Source: Caldimicrobium sp.
Lineage (GTDB): Bacteria; Desulfobacterota; Thermodesulfobacteria; Thermodesulfobacteriales; Thermodesulfobacteriaceae
DNA length: 38,364 bases
NCBI GenBank assembly: GCA_025060015.1
Contig: JANXDB010000066.1
Location: 72,635-110,998 of the forward strand
Reading direction: 5' to 3'
Part shown: one piece after another, positions 28,017 to 35,839 of the stretch
How positions within the stretch are numbered: position 1 is the first letter of the stretch
How the letters are laid out: each line of letters starts with the position of its first letter
Notes under the pieces: model-generated
What the model saw: the letters and a program-made list of their open reading frames with translations, nothing else
The model's database searches: none
What the model was told of the DNA's origin: nothing
Position numbers and translations under genes: made by a program

Positions 28017-28044
28017 TTGAAAAACAATTAAAAATGATTAAAAT
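28017..28044 (+). promoter_or_regulatory. Promoter of the selenoperoxiredoxin genes
   Basis: TTGAAA (28017-28022), 16 bases, TAAAAT (28039-28044). RNA start near 28051 leaves about 20 nt with GAGGAGGTG before the ATG. The divergent spacer to the PilZ-PyrE gene (27901-28071) is very AT-rich; no specific redox-regulator site could be called. Confidence 0.6.
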
Positions 28045-28071
28045 TTTGAAAAAACACAGAGGAGGTGTCTT

Positions 28072-28677
28072 ATGTGTATAAGACCAGGCGTTAAAGCTCC
28101 TGATTTTACAGCCCAGGCAAGTTTTCCAGGCGGTGAAATTGGAACCATCAAATTATCAGATTATGCTGGTAAGTGGGTAGTGCTCATGTTTTATCCTGCT
28201 GATTTCACCTTTGTCTGACCTACAGAGATGGCAGCAGTTGCTGCCAAGGCTGGAGATCTATCTAGATTAAACACAACTCTTCTTGCCATAAGCATTGATA
28301 CTGTTTTTAGCCACATAGTATGGAATGAGACAGAGCTAAGCAAGTTAATTCCAGGTGGATTTCCCTTTCCCATGGTATCTGATCTGAGTGGTAAGATCGG
28401 ACAGCTTTACGGCGTTTACGATGAAAACTTGAATTTAGATTTAAGAGGCACCTTTATCATTGATCCTGATGGAGTTATTCAGGTAGCACAGGTTTACAAT
28501 GCTCCCATTGGTAGAAACTTTGACGAATTAGTGAGGGCCATTGAAGCTGCTCAACATGTAAGAAACGCTGAAGGCAAAGAGGCCTGTCCCGCAGATTGGA
28601 AACCAGGGGCAGCTACTTTAAAACCATCAAAGGATCTCATAGGAAAGGTTTATCAATCCTGGGGAAGACAGGGATAG
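28072..28677 (+). CDS. Selenocysteine-containing 2-Cys peroxiredoxin (copy 1)
   Basis: Reduces hydrogen or organic peroxides. ATG 28072 follows GAGGAGGTG. Codon 49 is TGA (28216-28218) at the peroxidatic site: [20 protein letters not shown], i.e. P42-x3-T46-x2-U49 where relatives have Cys. The frame continues to a TAG at 28675-28677, giving 201 residues. R148 (APIGRN) and the resolving C172 (EACPADW) are in place, as in typical AhpC/Prx1-type enzymes, so a selenenylsulfide U49-C172 bridge between subunits is expected. A SECIS-like hairpin follows the UGA. Calling from the Met at 28228 would lose the whole active-site half. Needs SelA/SelB/SelC/SelD, which are not in the window. Confidence 0.93.
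28216..28246 (+). promoter_or_regulatory. UGA(Sec) codon and SECIS-like hairpin, copy 1
   Basis: TGA at 28216-28218, ten bases, then a 7-bp stem TGGCAGC (28229-28235) / GCTGCCA (28240-28246) closing an AGTT loop. The loop lies about 20 nt after the UGA, within the bacterial SECIS range, and carries the G-U expected for SelB binding. The same hairpin follows the UGA in copy 2. Confidence 0.85.
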
Positions 28678-28693
28678 GTCTTCCACAGGCAAG

Positions 28694-28721
28694 AGGGCAG
28701 GTAGTCCTGCTCTCCTGCCCT
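28694..28721 (+). other. Inverted repeat between the two peroxiredoxin genes
   Basis: AGGGCAGG (28694-28701) can pair with CCTGCCCT (28714-28721), or GGGCAGG (28695-28701) can pair with the nearer CCTGCTC (28706-28712) using one G-T. The two hairpins exclude each other. There is no T-run, so it is not a clear terminator; it may shape or stabilise the shared message. Confidence 0.5.
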
Positions 28722-28756
28722 AATAAATAAGTATAATCATCTTGGGGAGGCATCCG

Positions 28757-29371
28757 ATGAACATCCGACCTGGTATGAAGGCACCTGCCTTTGAAGTTCA
28801 GGCCTATTTCAACGATGGACAGATAAAGAATGTCAAACTCTCTGATTATAATGGTAAGTGGTTGATCTTGTTTTTCTATCCAGCTGATTTCACCTTTGTC
28901 TGACCAACAGAAATGGCAGCAGTTGCTGCCAAAGCGGAAGACCTAAAGAGGTTAAATACCGAACTTTTAGCTATAAGTATTGACACCGTATTCGTTCACA
29001 AAGTTTGGCAGGAGACAGAACTGAGCAAACTAATTCCAGGAGGCTTCCCTTATCCCATGGCTTGGGATATTGAGGGTAAAGTGGGCAGGCTATATGGTGT
29101 TTATGCAGAAGAAATGGGTATCAATCTTAGAGGCACCTTTCTCATTGATCCCGAGGGAATCGTTAGAGTAGTCCAAATATATGACGCACCCATTGGCAGA
29201 AACTATGAAGAGATAGTAAGGATGACCGAGGCAGCTCAATATGTTCGTGCATCAGGTGGAGCAGAGGCTTGCCCAGCCAATTGGAAACCAGGTAAAAGCA
29301 CCATCAAACCGTCTGCAGAACTAGCTGGTAGGGTATATGAAATATGGAATCCAAGTGAACTAGATAATTAA
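28757..29371 (+). CDS. Selenocysteine-containing 2-Cys peroxiredoxin (copy 2)
   Basis: Paralogue of the gene 79 nt upstream. ATG 28757 follows GGGGAGG. TGA at codon 49 (28901-28903) again replaces the peroxidatic cysteine (DFTFV-U-PTEMAA); the frame runs to 29371, giving 204 residues. R148 and the resolving C172 (EACPANW) are conserved. Most substitutions against copy 1 are conservative, and the DNA around the UGA and hairpin is nearly identical while flanking DNA has drifted. Copy 2 probably arose by tandem duplication and differs at the N-terminal surface ([14 protein letters not shown]) and the C-terminal tail, hinting at different substrates or partners. Confidence 0.93.
28901..28931 (+). 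promoter_or_regulatory. UGA(Sec) codon and SECIS-like hairpin, copy 2
   Basis: TGA at 28901-28903, ten bases, stem TGGCAGC (28914-28920) / GCTGCCA (28925-28931) with loop AGTT. Stem, loop and spacing are identical to copy 1. Confidence 0.85.
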
Positions 29372-29406
29372 AAGATCTACTGAAGTGAATATTAATACTC
29401 TGCATG

Positions 29407-29429
29407 AGACTCAATTCATGATTGAGTCT
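29407..29429 (+). other. Perfect 9-bp hairpin after the second peroxiredoxin
   Basis: AGACTCAAT (29407-29415), loop TCATG, ATTGAGTCT (29421-29429). No T-run follows, so it may protect the mRNA 3' end or act with a factor rather than as a simple terminator. Confidence 0.55.
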
Positions 29430-29442
29430 AAGTCAGTCTTGT

Positions 29443-29479
29443 AAATTCCCCTTGGAATTTCATCTCTCAAGATTATATT
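29443..29479 (+). promoter_or_regulatory. Promoter of the AI-2E-type transporter operon, overlapping a small palindrome
   Basis: TTGGAA (29452-29457), 16 bases, TATATT (29474-29479), then seven bases to the ATG at 29487. There is no Shine-Dalgarno, so a leaderless message is likely. The palindrome AAATTCC-CCTT-GGAATTT (29443-29460) covers the -35 and could be an operator. Confidence 0.5.
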
Positions 29480-29486
29480 AGTCAAC

Positions 29487-30563
29487 ATGAAAAGACAGGG
29501 AACGGAAATAAATTTCTCCATTATAATTGCCCTCTCTCTTATAATCATTGGTCTATTTGCTTACCTAATTGTCCCTTTTTTTATGATAATATTTTGGGGA
29601 AGCCTGCTTGCCTTCTTTCTCTATCCTATATACAGTAAAATCTTAAACCAATTCAAAAATAAGAAAACTATCTCTGCTCTTACAACTCTTTTCATCTTCA
29701 TCTTCTTTATCTTAACGCCCTTATTTTTTTTAGGCTTCCAACTTTTCTTACAGATTGAAAGCAATCTTCAATATCTAAACGAACTCTCAATTTTTAAAAT
29801 AATTGAATACCTACAAAGTTTAAAAGAGAAACCACTTCTATCCAAAGTATATCCACATTTAGAGCCTTATCTTGAATCCTTTCAATCACAACTTCCCCAA
29901 CATATACCCAAAATTACTGAAAAACTTCTTCTCTCCTTAAGCGGGATGCTTACCTGGAGTTTTGGCCTGGTATTTAAACTCTTTCTCACTCTATTCACTC
30001 TCTACTACTTTCTTGTGGACGGAGAGAGAATTATTCAAATTATAAAGGAATTAATTCCGGGCTCTGAAGACAGAAAAGACATAATCTTAAAAAGAATTGC
30101 CCTCATCATTGAAGGAGTCCTCTTCGGAAATCTTTTAACAGCCCTCATACAAGGAGCTCTTTCTCTCTTTATTTACTTGATCTTAGGATTATCCTCATAT
30201 GCCATACTAGCCTTTTTAACTATCCTTGCCTCCTTTTTACCTTTTTTTGGAACCGCACTTATCTGGATTCCTGCCTCTTTATACCTTATTATTACAGGCA
30301 GTTATATCAAAGGTATTATCCTTATTATTTATTCCGCCCTAATAGTATCACAGGTAGACAATCTCATTAAACCGCTTCTCATTGGAGGTAAAACCAAAAT
30401 CCACAATTTACTGATGTTTTTTGCCGTTTTAGGTGGTTTAGCGCGCTTTGGTCTGACAGGCATATTTCTGGGACCGATAATTTTAGGCCTTTTTCTCTCC
30501 ATCATAGAAATATACAAAGCTCATCTTCTGAATAATCATACGACATCATCAGAAAACCATTAA
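29487..30563 (+). CDS. AI-2E-family (PerM-like) membrane transporter
   Basis: 358 residues with about eight membrane spans and a large loop between spans 3 and 4 (ESNLQYLNELSIFKIIEYLQ region), the layout of this family. The C-terminal half shows GNLLTALIQGALSLFIYLILG, FLPFFGTALIWIPASLYLI and GGLARFGLTGIFLGPIILG, which are typical. Members export varied small molecules or act as sodium/proton exchangers; despite the name most do not move autoinducer-2. First gene of an operon with mutM, an RluA-type synthase and coaE. Confidence 0.88.
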   Translation: MKRQGTEINFSIIIALSLIIIGLFAYLIVPFFMIIFWGSLLAFFLYPIYSKILNQFKNKKTISALTTLFIFIFFILTPLFFLGFQLFLQIESNLQYLNELSIFKIIEYLQSLKEKPLLSKVYPHLEPYLESFQSQLPQHIPKITEKLLLSLSGMLTWSFGLVFKLFLTLFTLYYFLVDGERIIQIIKELIPGSEDRKDIILKRIALIIEGVLFGNLLTALIQGALSLFIYLILGLSSYAILAFLTILASFLPFFGTALIWIPASLYLIITGSYIKGIILIIYSALIVSQVDNLIKPLLIGGKTKIHNLLMFFAVLGGLARFGLTGIFLGPIILGLFLSIIEIYKAHLLNNHTTSSENH

Positions 30564-30589
30564 ACTTCAGCTTAGAGTGATGATAATCC

Positions 30590-31408
30590 ATGCCTGAGCT
30601 TCCTGAAATCGAGACCATAAAAAGAGACCTAGAGAGAACACTTCTGCATGATAAACTAATTGAAGTTAGGGTTTTTGACAAAGATTTCATATCCAAAAGA
30701 GGACCTGGTACTCAAGAACTGAAAACTCTTATCTCACAGGATCTCACCTCAATAGAAAGGAAAGGAAAGATATTAATTTTGAAATTTTCCTCAAAGGCCC
30801 TTCTTTTTCACCTAGGTATGACAGGAGCTCTTATTTACCAAAAGGATCACCCTCCAATAGATAGGGGAAAACACCTGATCCTAAATCTATCCTTTCAGGG
30901 TGGACAACTAATCTTTAGAGACATAAGAAAGTTCAGTAGAATCTGGATAATTCCTAATAATGGTCTCCACCCCTGGTTAGACGACAATTTAGGACCAGAT
31001 GCCCTAGAAATCTCTAAAGAGGCCTTCTTTAATCTGATGCAGAAAACCAATAGAAGGGTTAAAACTATCCTCCTAGACCAGAAGAGAATAGCCGGCCTTG
31101 GTAATATATATGCCGATGAACTCCTTTTTAGGGCAAAGATTAGTCCTCTTCGCCCAGCTAATTCCCTGTTACCAGAAGAAATTGAGCTTCTCTATGAACA
31201 CATGCGACAATTGCTTAGCGAGGCAATTGAACTAAGGGGGTCGTCCATTAAAGACTATGTTGATGGATTAGGCCTAAAGGGGTTTTTCCAGGAGAGACAT
31301 CAGGTCTATGGAAAGAGAAATCTTCCCTGTCAAAAATGTGGAAATCCTTTGGTGTTCACCATCATAAACAGCAGAGGCACCACCTTCTGTCCTTCTTGCC
31401 AAAGATGA
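30590..31408 (+). CDS. mutM: Formamidopyrimidine-DNA glycosylase
   Basis: 272 residues. Removes oxidised purines such as 8-oxoguanine from DNA. The catalytic N-terminus PELPEIETI (P2, E3), H2TH region (LDQKRIAGLGNIYADELLF) and C-terminal zinc finger (CQKCGNPLVF ... TTFCPSCQR) are all complete. The TGA overlaps the next ATG (ATGA). Confidence 0.96.
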   Translation: MPELPEIETIKRDLERTLLHDKLIEVRVFDKDFISKRGPGTQELKTLISQDLTSIERKGKILILKFSSKALLFHLGMTGALIYQKDHPPIDRGKHLILNLSFQGGQLIFRDIRKFSRIWIIPNNGLHPWLDDNLGPDALEISKEAFFNLMQKTNRRVKTILLDQKRIAGLGNIYADELLFRAKISPLRPANSLLPEEIELLYEHMRQLLSEAIELRGSSIKDYVDGLGLKGFFQERHQVYGKRNLPCQKCGNPLVFTIINSRGTTFCPSCQR

Positions 31409-32322
31409 CCAAAACATACACCTTCATCGTCTTTGATGATGAAGTGGGATTAAGAATAGATCATTTCCTCAAAGCCAAACTACCAGAGCTAACTCGTTCC
31501 CGTATACAGAAGCTTATTGAAGAAGGTCTTGTAACTTCACAGGGAGTTTCACTAAAAGCTGCCAAAAAGACTCAAAAAAACATGGAGATCTCTGTGCAGA
31601 TACCACCTGAGGAGAGCCTTGATCTGATACCTGAAGAAGTTCCATTAGATATCCTCTATGAAGATGATGATTTAGCGGTAATTTTTAAGCCAGCTTCAGT
31701 GGTGGTGCATCCTGCCCCAGGTCATTCAAAAGGCACCTTGGTACATGGACTTCTCCTTAGGCTTAAAAATCTCTCAGGCATAGGAGGAAAACTTAGACCA
31801 GGAATCGTCCACAGACTGGATAAAGATACCTCAGGACTCATGATTGTGGCAAAAAATGACAAATCCCATCAAGCTCTAATTAACTCCTTTAAGAAAAGAG
31901 AAATCCAAAAGGAGTATTTAGCACTTACCTATGGGCATATTAAACCACCACGAGGGAAGATTGAAAAACCCATTGGAAGACACCCTAAAATTAGAAACAA
32001 AATGGCTACCCTTACCATAGGTAAGGAAGCCATTACAGAATATGAAGTCATTAAGTACTTCAAAAGGGCATCCCTTGTCCTTGCAAAACCTATTACCGGT
32101 AGGACTCATCAACTGAGAGTTCACTTTAGTTCCCTTGGTCATCCTATCCTGGGAGACCCCCTTTATGGAGGACAAAAAAGAGATCTTCCCAAAGCACCTC
32201 GTCTTATGCTCCATGCTGCTAAAATCTCCTTTTTTCATCCAAGTAAAAAAACCATCCTAAGTTTTGAAAAAGAGCCTCCAAGTGATTTTCAGGAATATCT
32301 TAAGGTGCTAGAGGATGACTAA
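31405..32322 (+). CDS. RluA/RluD-family 23S rRNA pseudouridine synthase
   Basis: 305 residues. N-terminal S4-like RNA-binding domain (LRIDHFLKAKLPELTRSRIQ) then the catalytic domain with the signature GIVHRLDKDTSGLMIVAKND, holding the catalytic Asp, and TGRTHQLRVHFSSLGHPILGD. Presence of S4 plus length suggest an RluD-like enzyme, but the exact rRNA or tRNA target cannot be assigned. It overlaps mutM by 4 nt and coaE by 8 nt. Confidence 0.93.
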   Translation: MTKTYTFIVFDDEVGLRIDHFLKAKLPELTRSRIQKLIEEGLVTSQGVSLKAAKKTQKNMEISVQIPPEESLDLIPEEVPLDILYEDDDLAVIFKPASVVVHPAPGHSKGTLVHGLLLRLKNLSGIGGKLRPGIVHRLDKDTSGLMIVAKNDKSHQALINSFKKREIQKEYLALTYGHIKPPRGKIEKPIGRHPKIRNKMATLTIGKEAITEYEVIKYFKRASLVLAKPITGRTHQLRVHFSSLGHPILGDPLYGGQKRDLPKAPRLMLHAAKISFFHPSKKTILSFEKEPPSDFQEYLKVLEDD

Positions 32323-32920
32323 GACAATTGCTATCACAGGAGGTATAGCTTCGGGCAAGAGTACCCTTTTAAAGATCCTTAATGAGCTGAATTTTCCAGT
32401 GCTCTCCTGTGATGAGGTTATTAGAGAATTTTACCAGGACGAGAATATAAAAGAAAAGCTTCGGCGCCTCATAGGTGAGGAATTCTTTTCCGATAAAATT
32501 CACCCTGATAAAACCAAGATCTTAGAGAGATTGGTTAAGGATGAGACTTTTAAGAGGAAATTGGAAGAGTTTTTTCACCCTCTGGTATTAAAAAAAATAC
32601 AAGCCTTTGTAGAAGAGTGCCGTGACAAGGGAGAGGTCCTTGCCTTTGTTGAAGTGCCTCTTCTCTTTGAGATAGGGTGGGAAGGATATTTCGATGAGAT
32701 CTGGGTCATAACCTGCTCTGAAGAAACCCAAAGAAAGAGACTGAGAGAAAAACCTACCTGGGAATTACGTTTAAAACTCGTGGAAAAACAGCTCCCTCTC
32801 TCTGAAAAGATAAAAAGGGCAAAAGTGGTTCTCTCTTCAGAAATAACCCTCGAAGAGCTTAAAAGAAGGGTTAAAGATATTCTAAAGGACTATTTAGGAG
32901 ATCTTTCCCCTCAGAGGTAA
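32315..32920 (+). CDS. coaE: Dephospho-CoA kinase
   Basis: 201 residues; last step of CoA synthesis. P-loop GGIASGKST at 9-17, CDEVIREFY and the lid EVPLLFEIGWEGYFDEIWVI region are typical. Its last 50 nt overlap the convergent ribD, coding on both strands. Confidence 0.95.
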   Translation: MTKTIAITGGIASGKSTLLKILNELNFPVLSCDEVIREFYQDENIKEKLRRLIGEEFFSDKIHPDKTKILERLVKDETFKRKLEEFFHPLVLKKIQAFVEECRDKGEVLAFVEVPLLFEIGWEGYFDEIWVITCSEETQRKRLREKPTWELRLKLVEKQLPLSEKIKRAKVVLSSEITLEELKRRVKDILKDYLGDLSPQR

Positions 32921-34010
32921 GACCATGGATTAGAAGACAATTTCCAATCTTCTTGGTGTTTACCTCTGGAATACGGTAAGCCTCAGAAAGTCTTATAAGT
33001 GGCTTTGCAGAAAAACTAAATACTCCCAAGGGATCTCCAATGATTATAGGTGAAAGGATCAAAAAAAGCTCATCCACAAGTCCCTCAGCTAAAAAGGCAC
33101 CATGAAGTTTACCTCCGCCCTCAATCAAAAGAGAACTAAGATTGGATTTATAAGCCCTTTCTATAAAGGATTTTAGATCAAGATGTCCCCTCCTCTGGGG
33201 TATTTTCCATATCTCTACTCCTCTTTCTTTAAAGGGCTTTAAAATCCTCTCTGAAACCTCCTCAGCACATACCAAGACCGTTTTCTTGTCCTCTTCAACC
33301 CTAAAGACTCTATGGTCAGGAGATAACTTGGCTTTGGTGTCGAGAATAATTCTTAGGGGATTTTTACCTTTAACCAAACGAGTTGTTAGCTCTGGATCAT
33401 CTTTCTCCACAGTTGCTCTTCCAACCACAATAGCGTCTACCATGCTTCTAAGCTTATGAGCAAAAACTCTTGATCTTTCATCGGAAATCCATTTTGAGTC
33501 TCCGCTTGACACCGCTATCCTTCCATCTAAACTTTGGGCAACCTTAATCATAATCCAGGGTCTAGCCCTCAATATGCGAGATAAAAAGAACCTTGTCAGA
33601 TACTTAACCTCATTAGCTAAAACGCCCACTTTTACTTCTAGTCCAAAATCTTTTAAGATTTCAATTCCTCTCTGGGCCAAAGGATTTGGATCCCTAATTC
33701 CGCAGACCACTCTCTTGATTCCTGCCTCAATTATAGCAGAAGTGCAGGGTGGGGTTTTTCCATAGTGGGCACAGGGCTCCAAAGTCACGTAAAGATAAGC
33801 ACCACGAGTTTTATTTTGCCCCCTTTCAATAGCTACTCTTTCAGCATGGGGTAATCCATAGGCTTGGTGATAGCCTTTGGCTATTATCTCCCCAGTACTT
33901 GGATCAACCAAGACTGCTCCAACAGGAGGATTAGGTGAAGTCTTTCCCAATCCCTTATAAGCCTCCTTCAAAGCAATCTTCATGTATTTTAGATCATCAA
34001 TAATTGACAT
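32871..34010 (-). CDS. ribD: Bifunctional riboflavin deaminase/reductase
   Basis: 379 residues. N-terminal deaminase with the zinc site HAERVAIERG and PCAHYGKTPPC, after SPNPPVGAVLVD; C-terminal reductase with SGDSKWISDERSR, VGRATVEKDDPELTTR and LLIEGGGKLHGAFL. Second and third steps of riboflavin synthesis. It is the last gene of the flavin-reductase operon, so flavin making and a flavin-using enzyme are linked; ribF is elsewhere in the window. Confidence 0.95.
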   Translation of the reverse strand: MSIIDDLKYMKIALKEAYKGLGKTSPNPPVGAVLVDPSTGEIIAKGYHQAYGLPHAERVAIERGQNKTRGAYLYVTLEPCAHYGKTPPCTSAIIEAGIKRVVCGIRDPNPLAQRGIEILKDFGLEVKVGVLANEVKYLTRFFLSRILRARPWIMIKVAQSLDGRIAVSSGDSKWISDERSRVFAHKLRSMVDAIVVGRATVEKDDPELTTRLVKGKNPLRIILDTKAKLSPDHRVFRVEEDKKTVLVCAEEVSERILKPFKERGVEIWKIPQRRGHLDLKSFIERAYKSNLSSLLIEGGGKLHGAFLAEGLVDELFLILSPIIIGDPLGVFSFSAKPLIRLSEAYRIPEVNTKKIGNCLLIHGLTSEGKDLLNSPLEYL

Positions 34011-34022
34011 CAGAACCGAATC

Positions 34023-34499
34023 TTACCTTTTTCTTAGCGCAAGTGACTTAATGGATAGCATGACTTGAAGCCTACTGAAATCAATTCTTTCTCTCTCTCT
34101 TTTTTCGTTTGTTATGGCGTTGACTTTTCTCTTATAGGTTCTAATCTTCTCCACAATCTTTGCGTAATACTCCTCATCCTCTACATAGAGTGGTTTGCTT
34201 CGCATTTGACCTAAATGTAGGAGAAGAACACTTAATTTTTTAATCTTGCCAAGAGCCTCTTGATGGTCTTCATCTAAAGCCTCTTCTAATTTTTCAATCT
34301 CCTTTTTCAACTCCACTTCCTTAGGTAAAAATCCTGCATTTTTGAGCATGCGATAGGCTATTCTCAACTCCTCGGGCACAAAGGGGTCTTCCTTGAGATC
34401 TAGGGGCTTACCCTTTAATTCAAGATCGTCAAAATCTCCCCTTTCTATGGCCTCACTTATCCGCTCTTCTGCTATTTTTTTGAAAATGCTAAAAGGCAA
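34023..34499 (-). CDS. DUF1992 / DnaJ-homologue C28-like protein
   Basis: 158 residues. IAEERISEAIERGDFDDLELKGKPLDL is the DUF1992 hallmark (a stretch also seen in eukaryotic DNAJC28). Mostly helical and charged; cytoplasmic. The function is unknown. It sits 12 nt ahead of ribD and 9 nt after the TPR-like protein. Confidence 0.87.
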   Translation of the reverse strand: MPFSIFKKIAEERISEAIERGDFDDLELKGKPLDLKEDPFVPEELRIAYRMLKNAGFLPKEVELKKEIEKLEEALDEDHQEALGKIKKLSVLLLHLGQMRSKPLYVEDEEYYAKIVEKIRTYKRKVNAITNEKRERERIDFSRLQVMLSIKSLALRKR

Positions 34500-34508
34500 A
34501 GGAGATCC

Positions 34509-35117
34509 TCAGGACCTTTGTAATTGAAAAAGCTTGAACTCTATCAAGCCTCTTAAATAACTGCTTTCGGTTTCCTTCAACAGCTCTTGATAAAGTTTTA
34601 TGGCTTCACTCTTGTTTTGTCTCTCCTTTATCCTTGCTTGATCAAATAGGATAGATCCCTTTAGCAGAGTTTCCTTTTCAAGGGCCTTGGAATAGAGTTT
34701 AAAGGCCTCCTCCATCTTTCCCTCTTCCTCTAAAATCTTTGCCTCTGCATAAAAGGTAAGTCCTTCAGCTTTCCCTCTGTAAAGACTCTTTAAATTGGAA
34801 AGCTCTTCCTTCAAATCCTTGACATCTCCTTTATGAAGAGAGGTATTCCACAATATCAGTATCGCCTGTGAACCAGCAGTGGTTCTTCCATATTTTTTAA
34901 CAAACTCTCTTAAACTCTTAAGATCTCTTCCCTTGTGTATGATATTTGTAAACTCTTCGAAGGCCTTTTTATCCTTGTTTTTTTGGTAATAAACCCAAGC
35001 CCCATTGATCATGATAAGTAATACTAATCCTAGGACTATGTTTAGTAATAAGGTTAGATGTTTTTGAAGAAAATCCTTCAGTCTTTCGTGAAACCTTAGC
35101 AGTTTGTCTTCTTCCAT
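34509..35117 (-). CDS. Membrane-anchored TPR-like (YfgM-like) protein
   Basis: 202 residues. A single span (LLLNIVLGLVLLIMINGAWVYY, about 19-40) is followed by helical repeats, e.g. EAKILEEEGKMEEAFKLYSKALEKE, fitting tetratricopeptide-type packing outside the membrane. YfgM-like proteins assist folding of secreted proteins; that role here is inferred. The ATG directly follows the flavin reductase stop (TAAATG). Confidence 0.75.
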   Translation of the reverse strand: MEEDKLLRFHERLKDFLQKHLTLLLNIVLGLVLLIMINGAWVYYQKNKDKKAFEEFTNIIHKGRDLKSLREFVKKYGRTTAGSQAILILWNTSLHKGDVKDLKEELSNLKSLYRGKAEGLTFYAEAKILEEEGKMEEAFKLYSKALEKETLLKGSILFDQARIKERQNKSEAIKLYQELLKETESSYLRGLIEFKLFQLQRS

Positions 35118-35597
35118 TTAGGCCTCAACTCCTCCAAAATAATCATCCCACTTGAAAAGAAGCGGAGCTCTGTTCTCATCGAGAATCTCATAATCCATCA
35201 CTTCTCCTACAACAATAATATGATCTCCAGTTTCGTACTGGTAAGTCACCTCACACTCAAAATAGGCAATAGCAGATAGCAAAACAGGCGAACCCTTCAA
35301 AGCATGCTTGTATGAAATCCCTTCAAACTTATTGACCTTCCTTCCACTTTTAAAGCCAAATAACCGAGCAAGGTCCACTTGATCTTCTCCAAGGACATTA
35401 ATACAAAAGGTTTTAGATTTTTGAATAAGTTCATAGGTATATCTCTGCGGAGCTATTGATACTCCAAGTAATCTGGGTTTAAAGGATACCTGTGAAACCC
35501 AAGCAGCAGTCATGCCGTTAATGATCCCGTCTGCCTGAGAGGTGACGATGAAAACTCCCTGTGGTATGTATGTTGTTATTATTTTTTGCAATCCCAT
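35118..35597 (-). CDS. Flavin reductase-like FMN-binding protein
   Basis: 159 residues. GVFIVTSQADGIINGMTAAWVSQVSFKP and LLGVSIAPQRYTYELI are the flavin-reductase-domain signature. Similar small proteins in anaerobes pass electrons from NAD(P)H or rubredoxin to flavin or oxygen/high-potential acceptors; the partner is unknown. AGGAGGAG precedes the ATG and a strong promoter is at 35627-35655. First gene of a four-gene operon. Confidence 0.88.
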   Translation of the reverse strand: MGLQKIITTYIPQGVFIVTSQADGIINGMTAAWVSQVSFKPRLLGVSIAPQRYTYELIQKSKTFCINVLGEDQVDLARLFGFKSGRKVNKFEGISYKHALKGSPVLLSAIAYFECEVTYQYETGDHIIVVGEVMDYEILDENRAPLLFKWDDYFGGVEA

Positions 35598-35626
35598 AGT
35601 CTCCTCCTAAGCCAAGTTATTAAAAT

Positions 35627-35655
35627 ATTTTAAATTAAAAGCCCTGGGGAGTCAA
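35627..35655 (-). promoter_or_regulatory. Promoter of the flavin reductase-ribD operon
   Basis: Minus strand: TTGACT (35655-35650), 17 bases, TAAAAT (35632-35627). RNA start near 35620, about 22 nt before the ATG. The remaining 35656-35839 is AT-rich without a recognisable gene. Confidence 0.6.
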
Positions 35656-35839
35656 TAGGTTAACAGTTTTTCAGAGCTTTCTAAGAACTTTTTGATTCCC
35701 TGGTATCTTAAAATTATGAAACTTCAGAATATGGTCTTCAGAGTTTCGAACTTTTGTCCTTTAGCGTGGGAGGTTGATGGGACTCCTTATACATCAAATC
35801 AAAAAGCCGTTTTTTCTATGACAATATTTAAGACGTTTT

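Noticed and set aside
28228-28677. A 149-residue peroxiredoxin starting after the UGA
   Set aside because: It would lack the N-terminal fold and the active site; the upstream frame with a good ribosome site is continuous except for the UGA.
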